Assembly (NCBI GenBank): GCA_036785325.1
Contig: JAXIVH010000012.1
Span: 1,760,642-1,824,641, forward strand
Reading direction: 5' to 3'
DNA: 64,000 nucleotides
Origin: Urophycis tenuis
Taxonomy: Eukaryota; Chordata; Actinopteri; Gadiformes; Phycidae
Position numbers and translations under genes: made by a program. The notes under the pieces were generated by a model. The model ran no database searches and had not been told where the DNA came from. It saw nothing but the letters and a program-made list of their open reading frames with translations. The number at the start of each line of letters is the position of its first letter. Position 1 is the stretch's first letter. Of this stretch, positions 1 through 10,873 are shown in pieces.

Positions 1-144
1 AATCTAATTTGGAAGGTGAGTACACAATGTTTCATTAGCTCTGAACAAACTAAAGATGATTCTCTGTGATGTTTCATTAGCTCTGAACAAACTAAATGGT
101 TGTGACAGACTCAGACGGCTCTCTATATATGTTTCATGTGGAAG

Positions 145-2024
145 GCGCGACTGCCAGTGAAGTGGATGTCCCCAGAGAGCATCTTCCAGTGTGTTTACAC
201 CACGCAGAGTGACGTCTGGTCCTACGGAGTTCTACTGTGGGAGATCTTCTCTCTGGGTACTACTAGTACTAGAGTGGATATAGTATGTACAATATACTAG
301 TACTACTCTATACAGTACTATAGAGTAGTACTAGTATAGTAAACCTCTATCAATGAACTCATATCCATAACCTTAATCTATAACCTCATATTTCTGTAAT
401 AGCTTTACCTAGAACCTCATATCTTTATCTAAAATATAATATCGCTATAACGTCATATCTTTATCTAAAATATAATATCTACAACATCATATCTTTATCT
501 AAAATATAATATCTATAATGTCACATCTTTATCTAAAATATCATATCTATAACGTCATATCTTTATCTAATATATAATATCTATAACGTCACTTCTTTAT
601 CTAAAATATAATATCTCTATAATGTCATATCTTTATCTAAAATATAATATCTACAACGTCATATCTTTATCTAAAATATAATATCTCTATAATGTCACAT
701 CTTTATCTAAAATATCATATCTATAACGTCATATCTTTATCTAAAATATAATATCTATAACGTCACATGTTTATCTAAAATATCATATCTATAACATCAT
801 ATCTTTATCTAAAATATAATATCTCTATAACGTCACATCTTTATCTAAAATATAATATCTCTATAACATCACATCTTTATTTAAAATATAATATCTATAA
901 TGTCACATCTTTATCTAAAATATAATATCTATAACGTCACATCTTTATCTAAAATATAATATCTCTATAACGTCATATCTTTATCTAAAACATTATAAGT
1001 CTCTTTAACCTTATACCTTGATGTATAACATCATATCTCTATAACATTATACCTCTATGTATAACCTCATACATCTTAATTCTCTCTTCTCTACATCTCT
1101 TCAGGTAAAAGCCCTTATCCCAATGTTGTGGTGGACGCTAACTTCTACAAGATGATCAAAGATGGCCGCCACATGTCCCAGCCAGACTTCGCCCCTGCAG
1201 AGATGTAAATAACCTATTCTGCTGGCATTGTGTGATTAATAACAAATCTAAAACGATTCATCTGCTGTCTGTGGAGGTATGACGTCTAGTGGGTCCAGAT
1301 TCAACAAGGTGTGTGAAAATGTCCTCCTCCTCTTTACGCTCTAGATACCAGCTGATGATTGGCTGTTGGAATTTAGAGCCTACCCACAGACCAACATTCC
1401 CTGTGATTGGCCAGCTAATTAAGAATCTCCTCTCTACCAATGACAACGCACAACAGAATGAACCGGTAAGAGATAACGCAAAAAGAATAGAAAATTATTG
1501 TAATTGATTTAACTCAATATATTGTGCCCCTTAGTGTCCCTTAGTGTCCCTTAGTGTTCAGACCCTACATTTAACTCAAACTAATTGCCTCCCCTAGCGT
1601 TCAGAGCTAACAGCTAACAGACAGCAGAGAGAGACTGCAAACCAAAGACTGAAGTCAGAGACTGAGCACAGCCTTCACCAAGGTAACAGACTTATCAAAT
1701 AAAGAAGAATATCATAGAAATATTCATTATTATTATCAGTAATAATAATAATAATAATAATAATAATACATGTATAATAACAATTATAATATGTATTGTG
1801 TATATATATATATAATATATATATCACAATAATATGTATATTAATGATTATACTAAGTATTGTATATATATTATGCTTATTATGTTTCCTCCCCTAGTGT
1901 CCTCTCCTCGCAAATTCTACGAGTAACCTTTCCTTGTTTCATCTCCTTGTTTCCTCTCCTAGACATGCTTGAGGAAGAGGAGCCTCTTGTGAGGATGACG
2001 TTGATGAAGAACGTGTACCACTAA
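145..2024 (+). CDS. csf1r: 3' end of a class III receptor tyrosine kinase, csf1r-like (partial)
   Basis: Five exons join in phase: 145-256, 1105-1204, 1345-1465, 1598-1682 and 1963-2024, ending in TAA. They encode the C-terminal half of the kinase domain. Visible motifs are ARLPVKWMSPESIF (end of activation loop and P+1 loop), SDVWSYGVLLWEIFSLG (helix F) and LEPTHRPTF near the end of the C-lobe, followed by a short acidic tail EEEEPLV and KNVYH. Exon sizes of 112 and 100 nt are those usual for KIT/CSF1R/PDGFR genes. LEPTHRPTF agrees with CSF1R better than with KIT or FLT3, and a short tail ending in NxY-like residues also fits. By family, this is a membrane receptor for CSF1/IL34 acting in macrophage and pigment-cell lineages. 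The upstream part of the gene is outside the window. A possible donor at about position 15 (GGAAG then GTGAGT) may end the preceding exon. Whether this is the a or b fish paralogue cannot be decided. Confidence 0.75.
350..1000. repeat. AT-rich minisatellite in csf1r intron
   Basis: The intron between 256 and 1105 is filled by about 18 imperfect copies of a 31-37 bp unit of the form ATCTTTATCTAAAATATAAT followed by ATCTCTATAACGTCAC. Copies differ by small indels and by the CTCT/CT variant. It carries no coding signal. Confidence 0.85.
1736..1870. repeat. TAA/TA microsatellites in csf1r intron
   Basis: A run of about nine AAT triplets near 1741-1768 and a TA run near 1801-1825 lie in the last intron of the kinase gene. 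Confidence 0.8.
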
Positions 2025-2640
2025 TATATGAATATATGATATATATGATATATATAGTATATAGATCAGTTCATATACTATGTACCCTCCTGGTGAAAGG
2101 AAAAAATATCTGCAAAATAAGATATATGATATATTATATCTATTACAGATCTGTTCATAGACAATATGATATAATATATACTGACAGAGATATAATATGG
2201 GCCTGTTACTATGTAATACATGATATATAGCACATGATATAGTATGATAAATAATAGATAATAATGGATAAGAATAGAATAGATAATAACAGATATGACC
2301 ATGTCTTTTATATTATGTATAATAAATGATATTGTACTATTCTATACATAATATACATTATAGGTTAAATTCTGAATTAAGCAGCTTGATTTTTTTTATT
2401 CGTCTTTTATTTGGACATGTGAATTATGTGATTTTGTGTTCAAATAATTATGAGAACATTGTTAAATTGTAATTTTTACCAATATACTGTTTTTATTGAT
2501 TTGAAAGAATAGGAAATGTGAGATAAAAAATAAGTCATTTAACTTTAAATTAATTTAATTTAACTCTTATTGTGAAGAGATGTGATCCATACTAACAATT
2601 TCTGTGTGGGGATGAAGATGTCTATGTCTGATGGCCTGTG
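2025..2640 (+). other. csf1r 3' UTR and AT-rich flank
   Basis: This stretch follows the kinase stop codon. It is rich in ATATGATATA motifs and has no coding potential. An AATAAA lies at 2321-2326. Confidence 0.5.
2321..2326 (+). promoter_or_regulatory. possible csf1r polyadenylation signal
   Basis: AATAAA about 300 bp after the stop codon in otherwise AT-rich sequence. Its use is inferred from position only. Confidence 0.45.
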
Positions 2641-3335
2641 TCTAGATATGGGCGGGACCTACCTCTCCTGTGTCTAGATGTAGGTGGGACCTACCTCTCA
2701 CTGTGTCTAGATGTGGGTGGGACCTACCTCTCACTGTGTCTAGATGTGGGCGGGACCTACCTCTCACTGTGTCTAGATGTGGGTGGGACCTACCTCTAAC
2801 TGTGTCTAGATGTGGGTGGGACCTACCTCTCACTGTGTCTAGATATGGGCGGGACCTAACTCTCACTGTGTCTAGATGTGGGCGGGACCTACCTCTCACT
2901 GTGTCTAGATGTGGGCGGGACCTACCTCTCACTGTGTCTAGATGTGGGCGGGACCTACCTTTCACTGTGTCTAGATGTGGGCGGGACCTACCTCTCACTG
3001 TGTCTAGATGTGGGTGGGACCTACCTCTCACTGTGTCTAGATGTGGGTGGGACCTACCTCTCACTGTGTCTAGATGTGGGCGGGACCTACCTCTCACTGT
3101 GTCTAGATGTAGGTGGGACCTACCTCTCACTGTGTCTAGATGTGGGTGGGACCTACCTCTCACTGTGTCTAGATGTGGGTGGGACCTACCTCTCACTGTG
3201 TCTAGATGTGGGCGGGACCTACCTCTCACTGTGTCTAGACGTGGGTGGGACCTACCTCTCACTGTGTCTAGATGTGGGTGGGACCTACCTCTCACTGTGT
3301 CTAGATGTGGGCGGGACCTAACTCTTACTGTATAG
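2641..3335. repeat. 33-bp minisatellite, about 21 copies
   Basis: Head-to-tail units of the form CTCACTGTGTCTAGATGTGG followed by GTGGGACCTACCT. Variation is mostly a GTG/GCG switch. Because 33 is a multiple of 3 and the unit lacks stops in several frames, it produces 147-221 codon open frames on both strands, which are not genes. Confidence 0.95.
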
Positions 3336-3484
3336 ATTATGTGGATGCTTTATGTGTTTTAAATACTAATAAAACAAATATTTTCATTGACATTATTAAA
3401 TGTTGCCAAGTAGTATCGGTACTAGAACTAGTGGGTCTAGGGTACAGTATCTGTAAGGAAATACTGGTTCTAGAGTGGAAAGCC

Positions 3485-5815
3485 TGGTTCGCAAGCCTGG
3501 TTCACATCTTACTTTATGGATCGCACTTATCAGGTCACATGGAACGGCCTGTCCAAACCCGGCCTGCTAAACACTGGGGTCCCTCAAGGCTCAATACTAG
3601 GACCGCTTCTGTTCTCCCTATATACCAAATCTCTAGGCTCTGTAATCACATCACACGGCTTCTCCTATCACTGTTATGCAGATGACACTCAACTGTTCCT
3701 CTCCTTCCCCCCCTCAGACACTCTGATTGCAACACACATCTTAGAATGCTTGGCAGACATCAGCTCTTGGACAACTGTGCATCAACTCAAGCTCAATCTC
3801 CCAAAGACTGAGCTTCTCTTCATACCGGGGAAAGACTGCCCTCACAGGGACCTGCTGGTCTCGGTCGAGGGCATCACAGTATCTGCCTCACCGACCGCAA
3901 GGAACCTGGGCGTAATTCAAGATTCAAGATTCAAGTAAACTTTATTGTCAGTTTTCATGAATGTACAGGACATACACAAAAACCGAAATGCAGTTTCCCT
4001 CGATCCCCAGTGCTAGACAAGCATGCAAATGGGAATGGTGGGGGGGGGGGGGGGGGGGGGGGGGGGAGAATGGGTGGGGGTTGGTGTCAATGTCAAATGT
4101 TTGTGTGGGCAGAGGGCAGAGAAAGAAGGGAGGTCAGTGCTGAGTGGGAGTTCAGCATCCTGACCGCCTGGTGGATGAAGCTGTCCTTCAGTCTTCTGGT
4201 CCTTGCCTTGAGACTCCTCATCCTCCTCCCAGAGGGCAGGAGGTTGAAGAGGCAGTGAGAGGGGTGGGTGGAATCACCCGCAATGCTGAGTGCTTTGCGG
4301 GACAGGCGTTTATTGTAGATGTCCTGGAGGGAGGGGAGGGGGGCACCGATGATCTTCTCAGCTGCTCTCACTATGCGCTGCATGGTCTTCCTACAGGATG
4401 CAGTGCAGCCGCCGTACCACACAGTGATGCAGCTGGTCAGGATGCTCTCGGTGGTTCCCCGGTAGAAGGAGCACATGATGGGGGCAGGTGCTCTCGCTCT
4501 CCGAAGTTTACGGAGAAAGTAGAGGCGCTGCTGAGCTTTGCCGGCCAGTGATGTGGTTTTGCAGTTCCAGGAGAGGTCCTCAGTGAGATGCACCCCCAGG
4601 AACTTGGTGCTGCTCACTCTCTCCACAGCAGCACCGTCGATGGTCAGTGGGGGGTGCTGGGTGGAGGCTCTACGGAAGTCGACAACAATCTCCTTCGTCT
4701 CCTGCACGTTGAGAGAGAGATTGTTGTCCCTGCACCACTCGGCCGGCTGGCTCACCTCTTCCCTGTAGTTTGACTCATCGTTGTGGTTGATGAGCCCCAC
4801 CACAGTCGTCTCGTCTGCAAACTTGACGAAGAGGTTGTTATTGAAAGATGGAGTACAGTTGTGGGTCAGCAGGGCGAAGAGAAGGGGGCTCAGCACGCAT
4901 CCTTGGGGGGCCCCTGTCGTCAACCAACTGTCCTGTACTGCAATCATCACTGCAGTGACCCACTCCTGTAGATTTGTTCTCTACAACATTCGCAGGATCC
5001 GGCCTTTCCTCACGAGGGAAGCAACACAACTCCTGACCCAAGCACTTGTCATCTCCAACCTCGACTACTGCAACTCGCTCTTAGCTGGAGTCCCTGTAAC
5101 CGCGATTAAACGATTGCAGCGGATCCAGAACGCTGCAGCACGCCTCGTGTTCAACCGAAACAAATTCTCTCACGTGACCCCCCTCTTCCAAGACCTCCAC
5201 TGGCTTCCTGGCTTGCATCAAATTCAAGATGATACTAAAGGCCTACAAAGCTGTCAATGGAACTGCCCCTACCTACCTCCAAGCATTATTGAAACCCCAC
5301 GCCCCTGCTCGAGCAATCCGTTCAACTACCTCAGCTGGTCGACTGGTACCTCCATCACTAAAAGGTGGAAAAGGTTGGATGGCCAAATCTCAACTCTTCT
5401 CTGTTTTGGCACCGCAGTGGTGGAACGAGCTCCCTGCCAATGTCAGGACTGCAGAGTCACTCCCCATCTTCCGGAAGAGACTCAAGACCCAATTGTTCAG
5501 AGTTCATCTAAACCCTGCATAACCCTACCCTCATGCTCTCATGCTAATTTGTGTTACGTCTTGGCACTTTAATCACTCTTTGTAATTTGGCACTTTGATC
5601 GCTCTTTGTAACTTGGCACTTAGTCAGAGATCTTTTATACTAGCAATGGTTAATTTAGCAATTGAAATGCTTGAAACTTGTTCTGGTGACTTTCTTACTG
5701 TATTAGCAGCAAATAAATGTTTCACGTTTTTATGACAAATGTACTCTTTGTAAGTCGCTTTGGATAATAGCGTTTGCTTAATGCTCTAAATGTAAATGTA
5801 AATGAGAGTGGGCTG
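3485..5815 (+). mobile_element. L2-like LINE, 5'-truncated, split by another LINE
   Basis: Reverse transcriptase motifs are readable at 3516-3917: GVPQGSILGPLLFSLY and the catalytic YADD in CYADDTQLF. The frame stops mid-domain at about 3917 (RNLGVI) and resumes at 4924 (NQLSC, then SCRFVLYNIRRIRPFLTR and SNLDYCNSLLAGVP), so the 1-kb antisense LINE between them landed inside this copy. The C-terminal part is frameshifted: ALLKPHAPARAIRS and QWWNELPANVRTAESLPIFR are in other frames. The 3' tail at 5640-5815, with GTAAGTCGCTTTGGATAATA, is the parent of the many short tail copies elsewhere in this window. Clade assignment (CR1/L2) comes from remembered family sequences. Confidence 0.85.
3918..4923 (-). 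mobile_element. LINE 3' fragment (CR1/Rex1-like) inserted in the L2-like copy
   Basis: A nearly intact antisense frame of 285 codons (4950-4093) covers the C-terminal half of a reverse transcriptase: TGAPQGCVLSPLLFALLTHN, a catalytic motif FADE in place of FADD, the EIVVDFRRA thumb segment, KFLGVHLTEDLSW, and the C-terminal block LPSLQDIYNKRLSRKALSI. The element's 3' end is at the left, with two copies of CAAGATT and TAAACTTTATTGTC. An interrupted poly-G run at 4040-4067 (poly-C on the element strand) sits in its 3' UTR. FADD to FADE would remove a catalytic Asp, so this copy is dead. Confidence 0.85.
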
Positions 5816-6140
5816 TAATGTTCCATGTTAAACCTGGTGACCTTTGAGCTTTAGGGTGGATGACATATCTCTTCTGTTGTGGACTTGAGACACAGATAAA
5901 CGCCAAATAGTCATGTGACTTTGGTTCATTAGTTGTTTTACCTCTCTAATTATTCAGTAAACTGTCCACTTATACACCTGAAGGTCCTACCTTAAGCATA
6001 TGTAAATGAAGACAAGGCAAAAACATCCAAGAACCTGCCTGACCAAAGGTACCTGGAGCTGAAGGGATCAAACTTCATAGGTTCCTCTGTGAGTCATTAA
6101 AGGCTTTATATATCTAATGATATTCCTCCTTTTAGAGTGC
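5816..6140. other. unassigned intergenic DNA
   Basis: No exon, repeat or conserved motif was recognised. A 5' UTR exon of tmprss15 could lie here (one candidate donor, CCAAAG then GTACCT, near 6046), but nothing proves it. Confidence 0.4.
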
Positions 6141-6169
6141 AATGTAGTGGTGTTATAGTAATGTTATAT

Positions 6170-8800
6170 CCAGGGAATATATCCTGGTGGTTATTGTAAT
6201 GTTCTTTCCTGGGGTTAAGTGGTTATAACAATGTTAATGCTGGGATTAGTTGTTTATAGTAATGTTCTATCCTGGGGTTTAGTGGTTATAGTGATGTTAA
6301 TAGTGGGGATATGTGTTTATAGTAATGTTCTATCCTGGGGTTAAGTGGTTATAGTGATGTTAATAGTGGGGTTGGTTGTTTATAGTAATGTTCTATCCTG
6401 GGATTAAGTGGTTATAGTGATGTTAATAGTGGGGTTAGGTGTTTATAGTAATGTTCTATCCTGGGGTTTAGTGGTTATAGTGAGGTTAATAGTGGGGATA
6501 TGTGTTTATAGTAATGTTCTATCCTGGGGTTAAGTGGTTATAGTGATGTTAATAGTGGGGTTAGGTGTTTATAGTAATGTTCTATCCTGGGGTTTAGTGG
6601 TTATAGTGAGGTTAATAGTGGGGATATGTGTTTATAGTAATGTTCTATCCTGGGGTTTAGTGGTTATAGTGATGTTAATAGTGGGGTTAGGTGTTTATAG
6701 TAATGTTCTATCCTGGGGTTTAGTGGTTATAGTGAGGTTAATAGTTGGGATATGTGTTTATAGTAATGTTCTATCCTGGGGTTTAGTGGTTATAGTGATG
6801 TTAATAGTGGGGTTAGGTGTTTATAGTAATGTTCTATCCTGGGGTTTAGTGGTTATAGTGAGGTTAATAGTGGGGATATGTGTTTATAGTAATGTTCTAT
6901 CCTGGGGTTTAGTGGTTATAGTGATGTTAATAGTGGGGTTAGGTGTTTATAGTAATGTTCTATCCTGGGGTTTAGTGGTTATAGTGATGTTAATAGTGGG
7001 GTTAGGTGTTTATAGTAATGTTCTATCCTGGGGTTTAGTGGTTATAGTGATGTTAATAGTGGGGTTAGGTGTTTATAGTAATGTTCTATCCTGGGGTTTA
7101 GTGGTTATAGTGATGTTAATAGTGGGGTTAGGTGTTTATAGTAATGTTCTATCCTGGGGTTTAGTGGTTATAGTGAGGTTAATAGTGGGGATATGTGTTT
7201 ATAGTAATGTTCTATCCTGGGGTTTAGTGGTTATAGTGAGGTTAATAGTTGGGATATGTGTTTATAGTAATGTTCTATCCTGGGGTTTAGTGGTTATAGT
7301 GATGTTAATAGTGGGGTTAGGTGTTTATAGTAATGTTCTATCCTGGGGTTTAGTGGTTATAGTGAGGTTAATAGTGGGGATATGTGTTTATAGTAATGTT
7401 CTATCCTGGGGTTTAGTGGTTATAGTGATGTTAATAGTGGGGTTAGGTGTTTATAGTAATGTTCTATCCTGGGGTTTAGTGGTTATAGTGATGTTAATAG
7501 TGGGGTTAGGTGTTTATAGTAATGTTCTATCCTGGGGTTTAGTGGTTATAGTGATGTTAATAGTGGGGTTAGGTGTTTATAGTAATGTTCTATCCTGGGG
7601 TTTAGTGGTTATAGTGATGTTAATAGTGGGGTTAGGTGTTTATAGTAATGTTCTATCCTGGGGTTTAGTGGTTATAGTGAGGTTAATAGTGGGGATATGT
7701 GTTTATAGTAATGTTCTATCCTGGGGTTTAGTGGTTATAGTGATGTTAATAGTGGGGTTAGGTGTTTATAGTAATGTTCTATCCTGGGGTTTAGTGGTTA
7801 TAGTGATGTTAATAGTGGGGTTAGGTCTTTATAGTAATGTTCTATCCTGGGGTTTAGTGGTTATAGTGATGTTAATAGTGGGGTTAGGTGTTTATAGTAA
7901 TGTTCTATCCTGGGGTTTAGTGGTTATAGTGATGTTAATAGTGGGGTTAGGTGTTTATAGTAATGTTCTATCCTGGGGTTTAGTGGTTATAGTGATGTTA
8001 ATAGTGGGGTTAGGTGTTTATAGTAATGTTCTATCCTGGGGTTTAGTGGTTATAGTGAGGTTAATAGTGGGGTTAGGTGTTTATAGTAATGTTCTATCCT
8101 GGGGTTTAGTGGTTATAGTGATGTTAATAGTGGGGTTAGGTGTTTATAGTAATGTTCTATCCTGGGGTTTAGTGGTTATAGTGATGTTAATAGTGGGGAT
8201 ATGTGTTTATAGTAATGTTCTATCCTGGGATTAAGTGGTTATAGTGATGTTAATAGTGGGGTTAGGTGTTTATAGTAATGTTCTATCCTGGGGTTTAGTG
8301 GTTATAGTGATGTTAATAGTGGGGTTAGGTGTTTATAGTAATGTTCTATCCTGGGGTTTAGTGGTTATAGTGATGTTAATAGTGGGGTTAGGTGTTTATA
8401 GTAATGTTCTATCCTGGGGTTTAGTGGTTATAGTGATGTTAATAGTGGGGATATGTGTTTATAGTAATGTTCTATCCTGGGGTTTAGTGGTTACAGTGAT
8501 GTTAATAGTGGGGTTAGGTGTTTATAGTAATGTTCTATCCTGGGGTTTAGTGGTTATAGTGATGTTAATAGTGGGGTTAGGTGTTTATAGTAATGTTCTA
8601 TCCTGGGGTTTAGTGGTTATAGTGATGTTAATAGTGGGGATATGTGTTTATAGTAATGTTCTATCCTGGGGTTTAGTGGTTATAGTGATGTTAATAGTGG
8701 GGTTAGGTGTTTATAGTAATGTTCTATCCTGGGGTTTAGTGGTTATAGTGAGGTTAATAGTGGGGTTAGGTGTTTATAGTAATGTTCTATCCTGGGGTTA
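6170..8800. repeat. 63-bp minisatellite, about 42 copies, abutting tmprss15 exon 1
   Basis: The unit reads GTGGTTATAGTGATGTTAAT, AGTGGGGTTAGGTGTTTATA, GTAATGTTCTATCCTGGGGT, TTA. Two main variants alternate: GATGTTAATAGTGGGGTTAG and GAGGTTAATAGTGGGGATAT. The first copies (6140-6500) are more diverged. The array runs to within about 15 bp of the tmprss15 ATG. The 566- and 188-codon frames it contains are repeat artefacts (63 is a multiple of 3). Confidence 0.95.
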
Positions 8801-8815
8801 GGTTACAGGAGCATC

Positions 8816-10873
8816 ATGGGGAGGCAGTCTTTGGAGGTTCAACTTCACATCTTGTGTGTTCTTCTCCTCCTGCTGAGTGTTGGACTCCTGGTTGTGTCTT
8901 GGCTCAGCCTACGACCGGATGGTAGGAGCAAACTACCCTTTAATACCACTAAATATATCTGAGATAGAACCAAGTATAACTCGGATTTAATATATAATCA
9001 AATATAACTCAGAAATAACTGAGTTATATAATAAACAACAATAATAAACAACATAGACCTTACCTCAATTCAATGGAACTGGGCCCTGATAATGGAACTG
9101 GGCCCTGATGATGATGGAGATGATGATGATGATGATGATGATGACGATGATGATGTGGATGATGATGATGATGCTGGTGGTAGTGATGAAGGTTTATACT
9201 GGGTGGTCTTCAGATAGAACAGCGTTGGAGGGTCACTTGAGGATCACAGAAGGCGTCATCTTCACAGACGACTTGAAGAACTCCTCTAGTCTTCAGTTCA
9301 AAGCGTTGGCATTCGATGTCCAACTACTGGTAACATCACACAAGTCAATGCAGCAAAGGGTTCTCAATGTGCCACTGTTGGGTTCCACAGACAAACTGAA
9401 ACTCTTTTGGGTTCCAAGTGAAAACACTGAAGAACACTAAAAGATATACACTCATGTCTTGACAAACCTCATACCCAGATGAGTCTCAGACTCCAGTATC
9501 AAGGTTAACATTCAAAGGTCCAACTATTACTAAACACATCAACTCTGCTGGAGCACTTATCACTCTTTCACAAAATACTGTTCACATAAGACCCACCTTA
9601 TTCTACCAAGTCCCACCAAACAAGAACAAAATGATCAGAGGTTCAGACTTAACAGGCTGTCAGAATGTATGCAACATCCTCCTGGGTCCTGGGGATATCA
9701 GGGTTGTATCAGAGCTCTCTTGTTACAGGATGTATCCTAAAAGGAATTCTAGGGTATAAAGGGTATGCATCATGGTGGGACCCAGACAGACCTCTGATCC
9801 CAGTCACCTGTGAACCTGCAGGTGTCAGAAGCCTTGAGGAGCAACAGAGACTATGCATCCTGTCAGGTCACGACCTTCAGGTGAGCTTCAAGTTTAAGTC
9901 TGATATAATATCATTATTATAATGAATAGTATCATTAGGTTTCAAGGTTTCAAGTTTATTGTCAGATACCAGATAACAACATACATCACTACCAGCACTG
10001 AAATTCTTGCAGCCCTTATTATAAGAAGCTATTAACTACAGTATACATTTTCATTATTATGATATCATATCAGTATGCAGTATGTTATTAGTATGTAGGG
10101 TATCAGTAGGTTACCCTAGGTTATCAGACCACTAGGTAGGTTCGGTAGATTATTAGTAGGGTATTATCAGTAGGGTACTACTATGTTATAGAGTTACAGG
10201 GCTTTTGGGGTTGCTGGTCCTCAACCAACTGCCACCCGATATCAGAAATGGCCCTTCTATTTCAGTCTTCAAAACGCACCTTTTCACACTGGCCTTCCCT
10301 GTGTCTTAATTGTCTTACCCTGTTATGTCTGTGATTAAGGGTTTGTCTCTTGATGTCGTCTTAATCACTGATTTGTAGGTTTATTTATTTTAAACAATTT
10401 ATTTCATTTTTACTTTTATTTAGATAATGCGCGATATACAGCCCTTTGGACAGAGCAAGCTGTGTTTTAAATGTGCTTTATAAATAAACTTTACTTACTT
10501 ATCAGTAGGTTATCAGTAGGGTATCAGTAGGGCATTGGTGGGTTATCAGTAGGGTATTGGTAGGGTATCAGTATATATAGTATATAAGGTATCAGTAGGG
10601 TATCAGTATATATAGTAATAAGGTATCAGTAGAGTATCGGTAGGGTATCAGTATATATAGTATCAGCAAGGATCAGCAGTGCATCATTTGGGTATTGATA
10701 GGGTGATTGGTTGTGTGTGATGTCATGGATGTCCAGCAGGGGGAGTGTCTTGGTGACCTTTGACCTTTGGTTCCATCAACACATCACGGCCCAGCAGGTG
10801 CAGCAGGAGCTGGAGGCGGGGCTTCAGAGCTCTGGCTCTATAGTGATTGACAGGAGCAGTATTCAAATAACAG
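8816..10873 (+). CDS. tmprss15: tmprss15 exons 1-4: signal anchor and SEA domain
   Basis: Exon 1 (8816-8921) starts MGRQSLEVQ and continues with a hydrophobic stretch LHILCVLLLLLSVGLLVVSW: a short cytoplasmic tail and a type II membrane anchor. The ATG is the first in frame after an acceptor-like TTACAG at 8803-8808, so exon 1 may be preceded by a 5' UTR intron. Exons 2-4 (9214-9329, 9822-9880, 10737-10873) encode the SEA domain: LRITEGVIFTDDLKN and FKALAFDVQLL, then VSEALRSNRDY, then SVLVTFDLWFHQHITAQQVQ, matching the human order. The exon 4 acceptor is ambiguous between AG at 10736 and AG at 10739, which differ by one codon. Confidence 0.88.

Noticed and set aside
1258..1446. Minus-strand 62-codon frame
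   Set aside because: Antisense to kinase exon 3 in this window; no independent support.
2641..3335. CRISPR-like regular repeats
   Set aside because: Units are contiguous without unique spacers and the genome is vertebrate; it is a plain minisatellite. The same applies to the 42-, 46-, 52- and 68-bp arrays.
6534..8801. Hydrophobic 566- and 188-codon frames resembling a repeat membrane protein
   Set aside because: They are the 63-bp array (21 codons) without stops; no signal or end outside the array.
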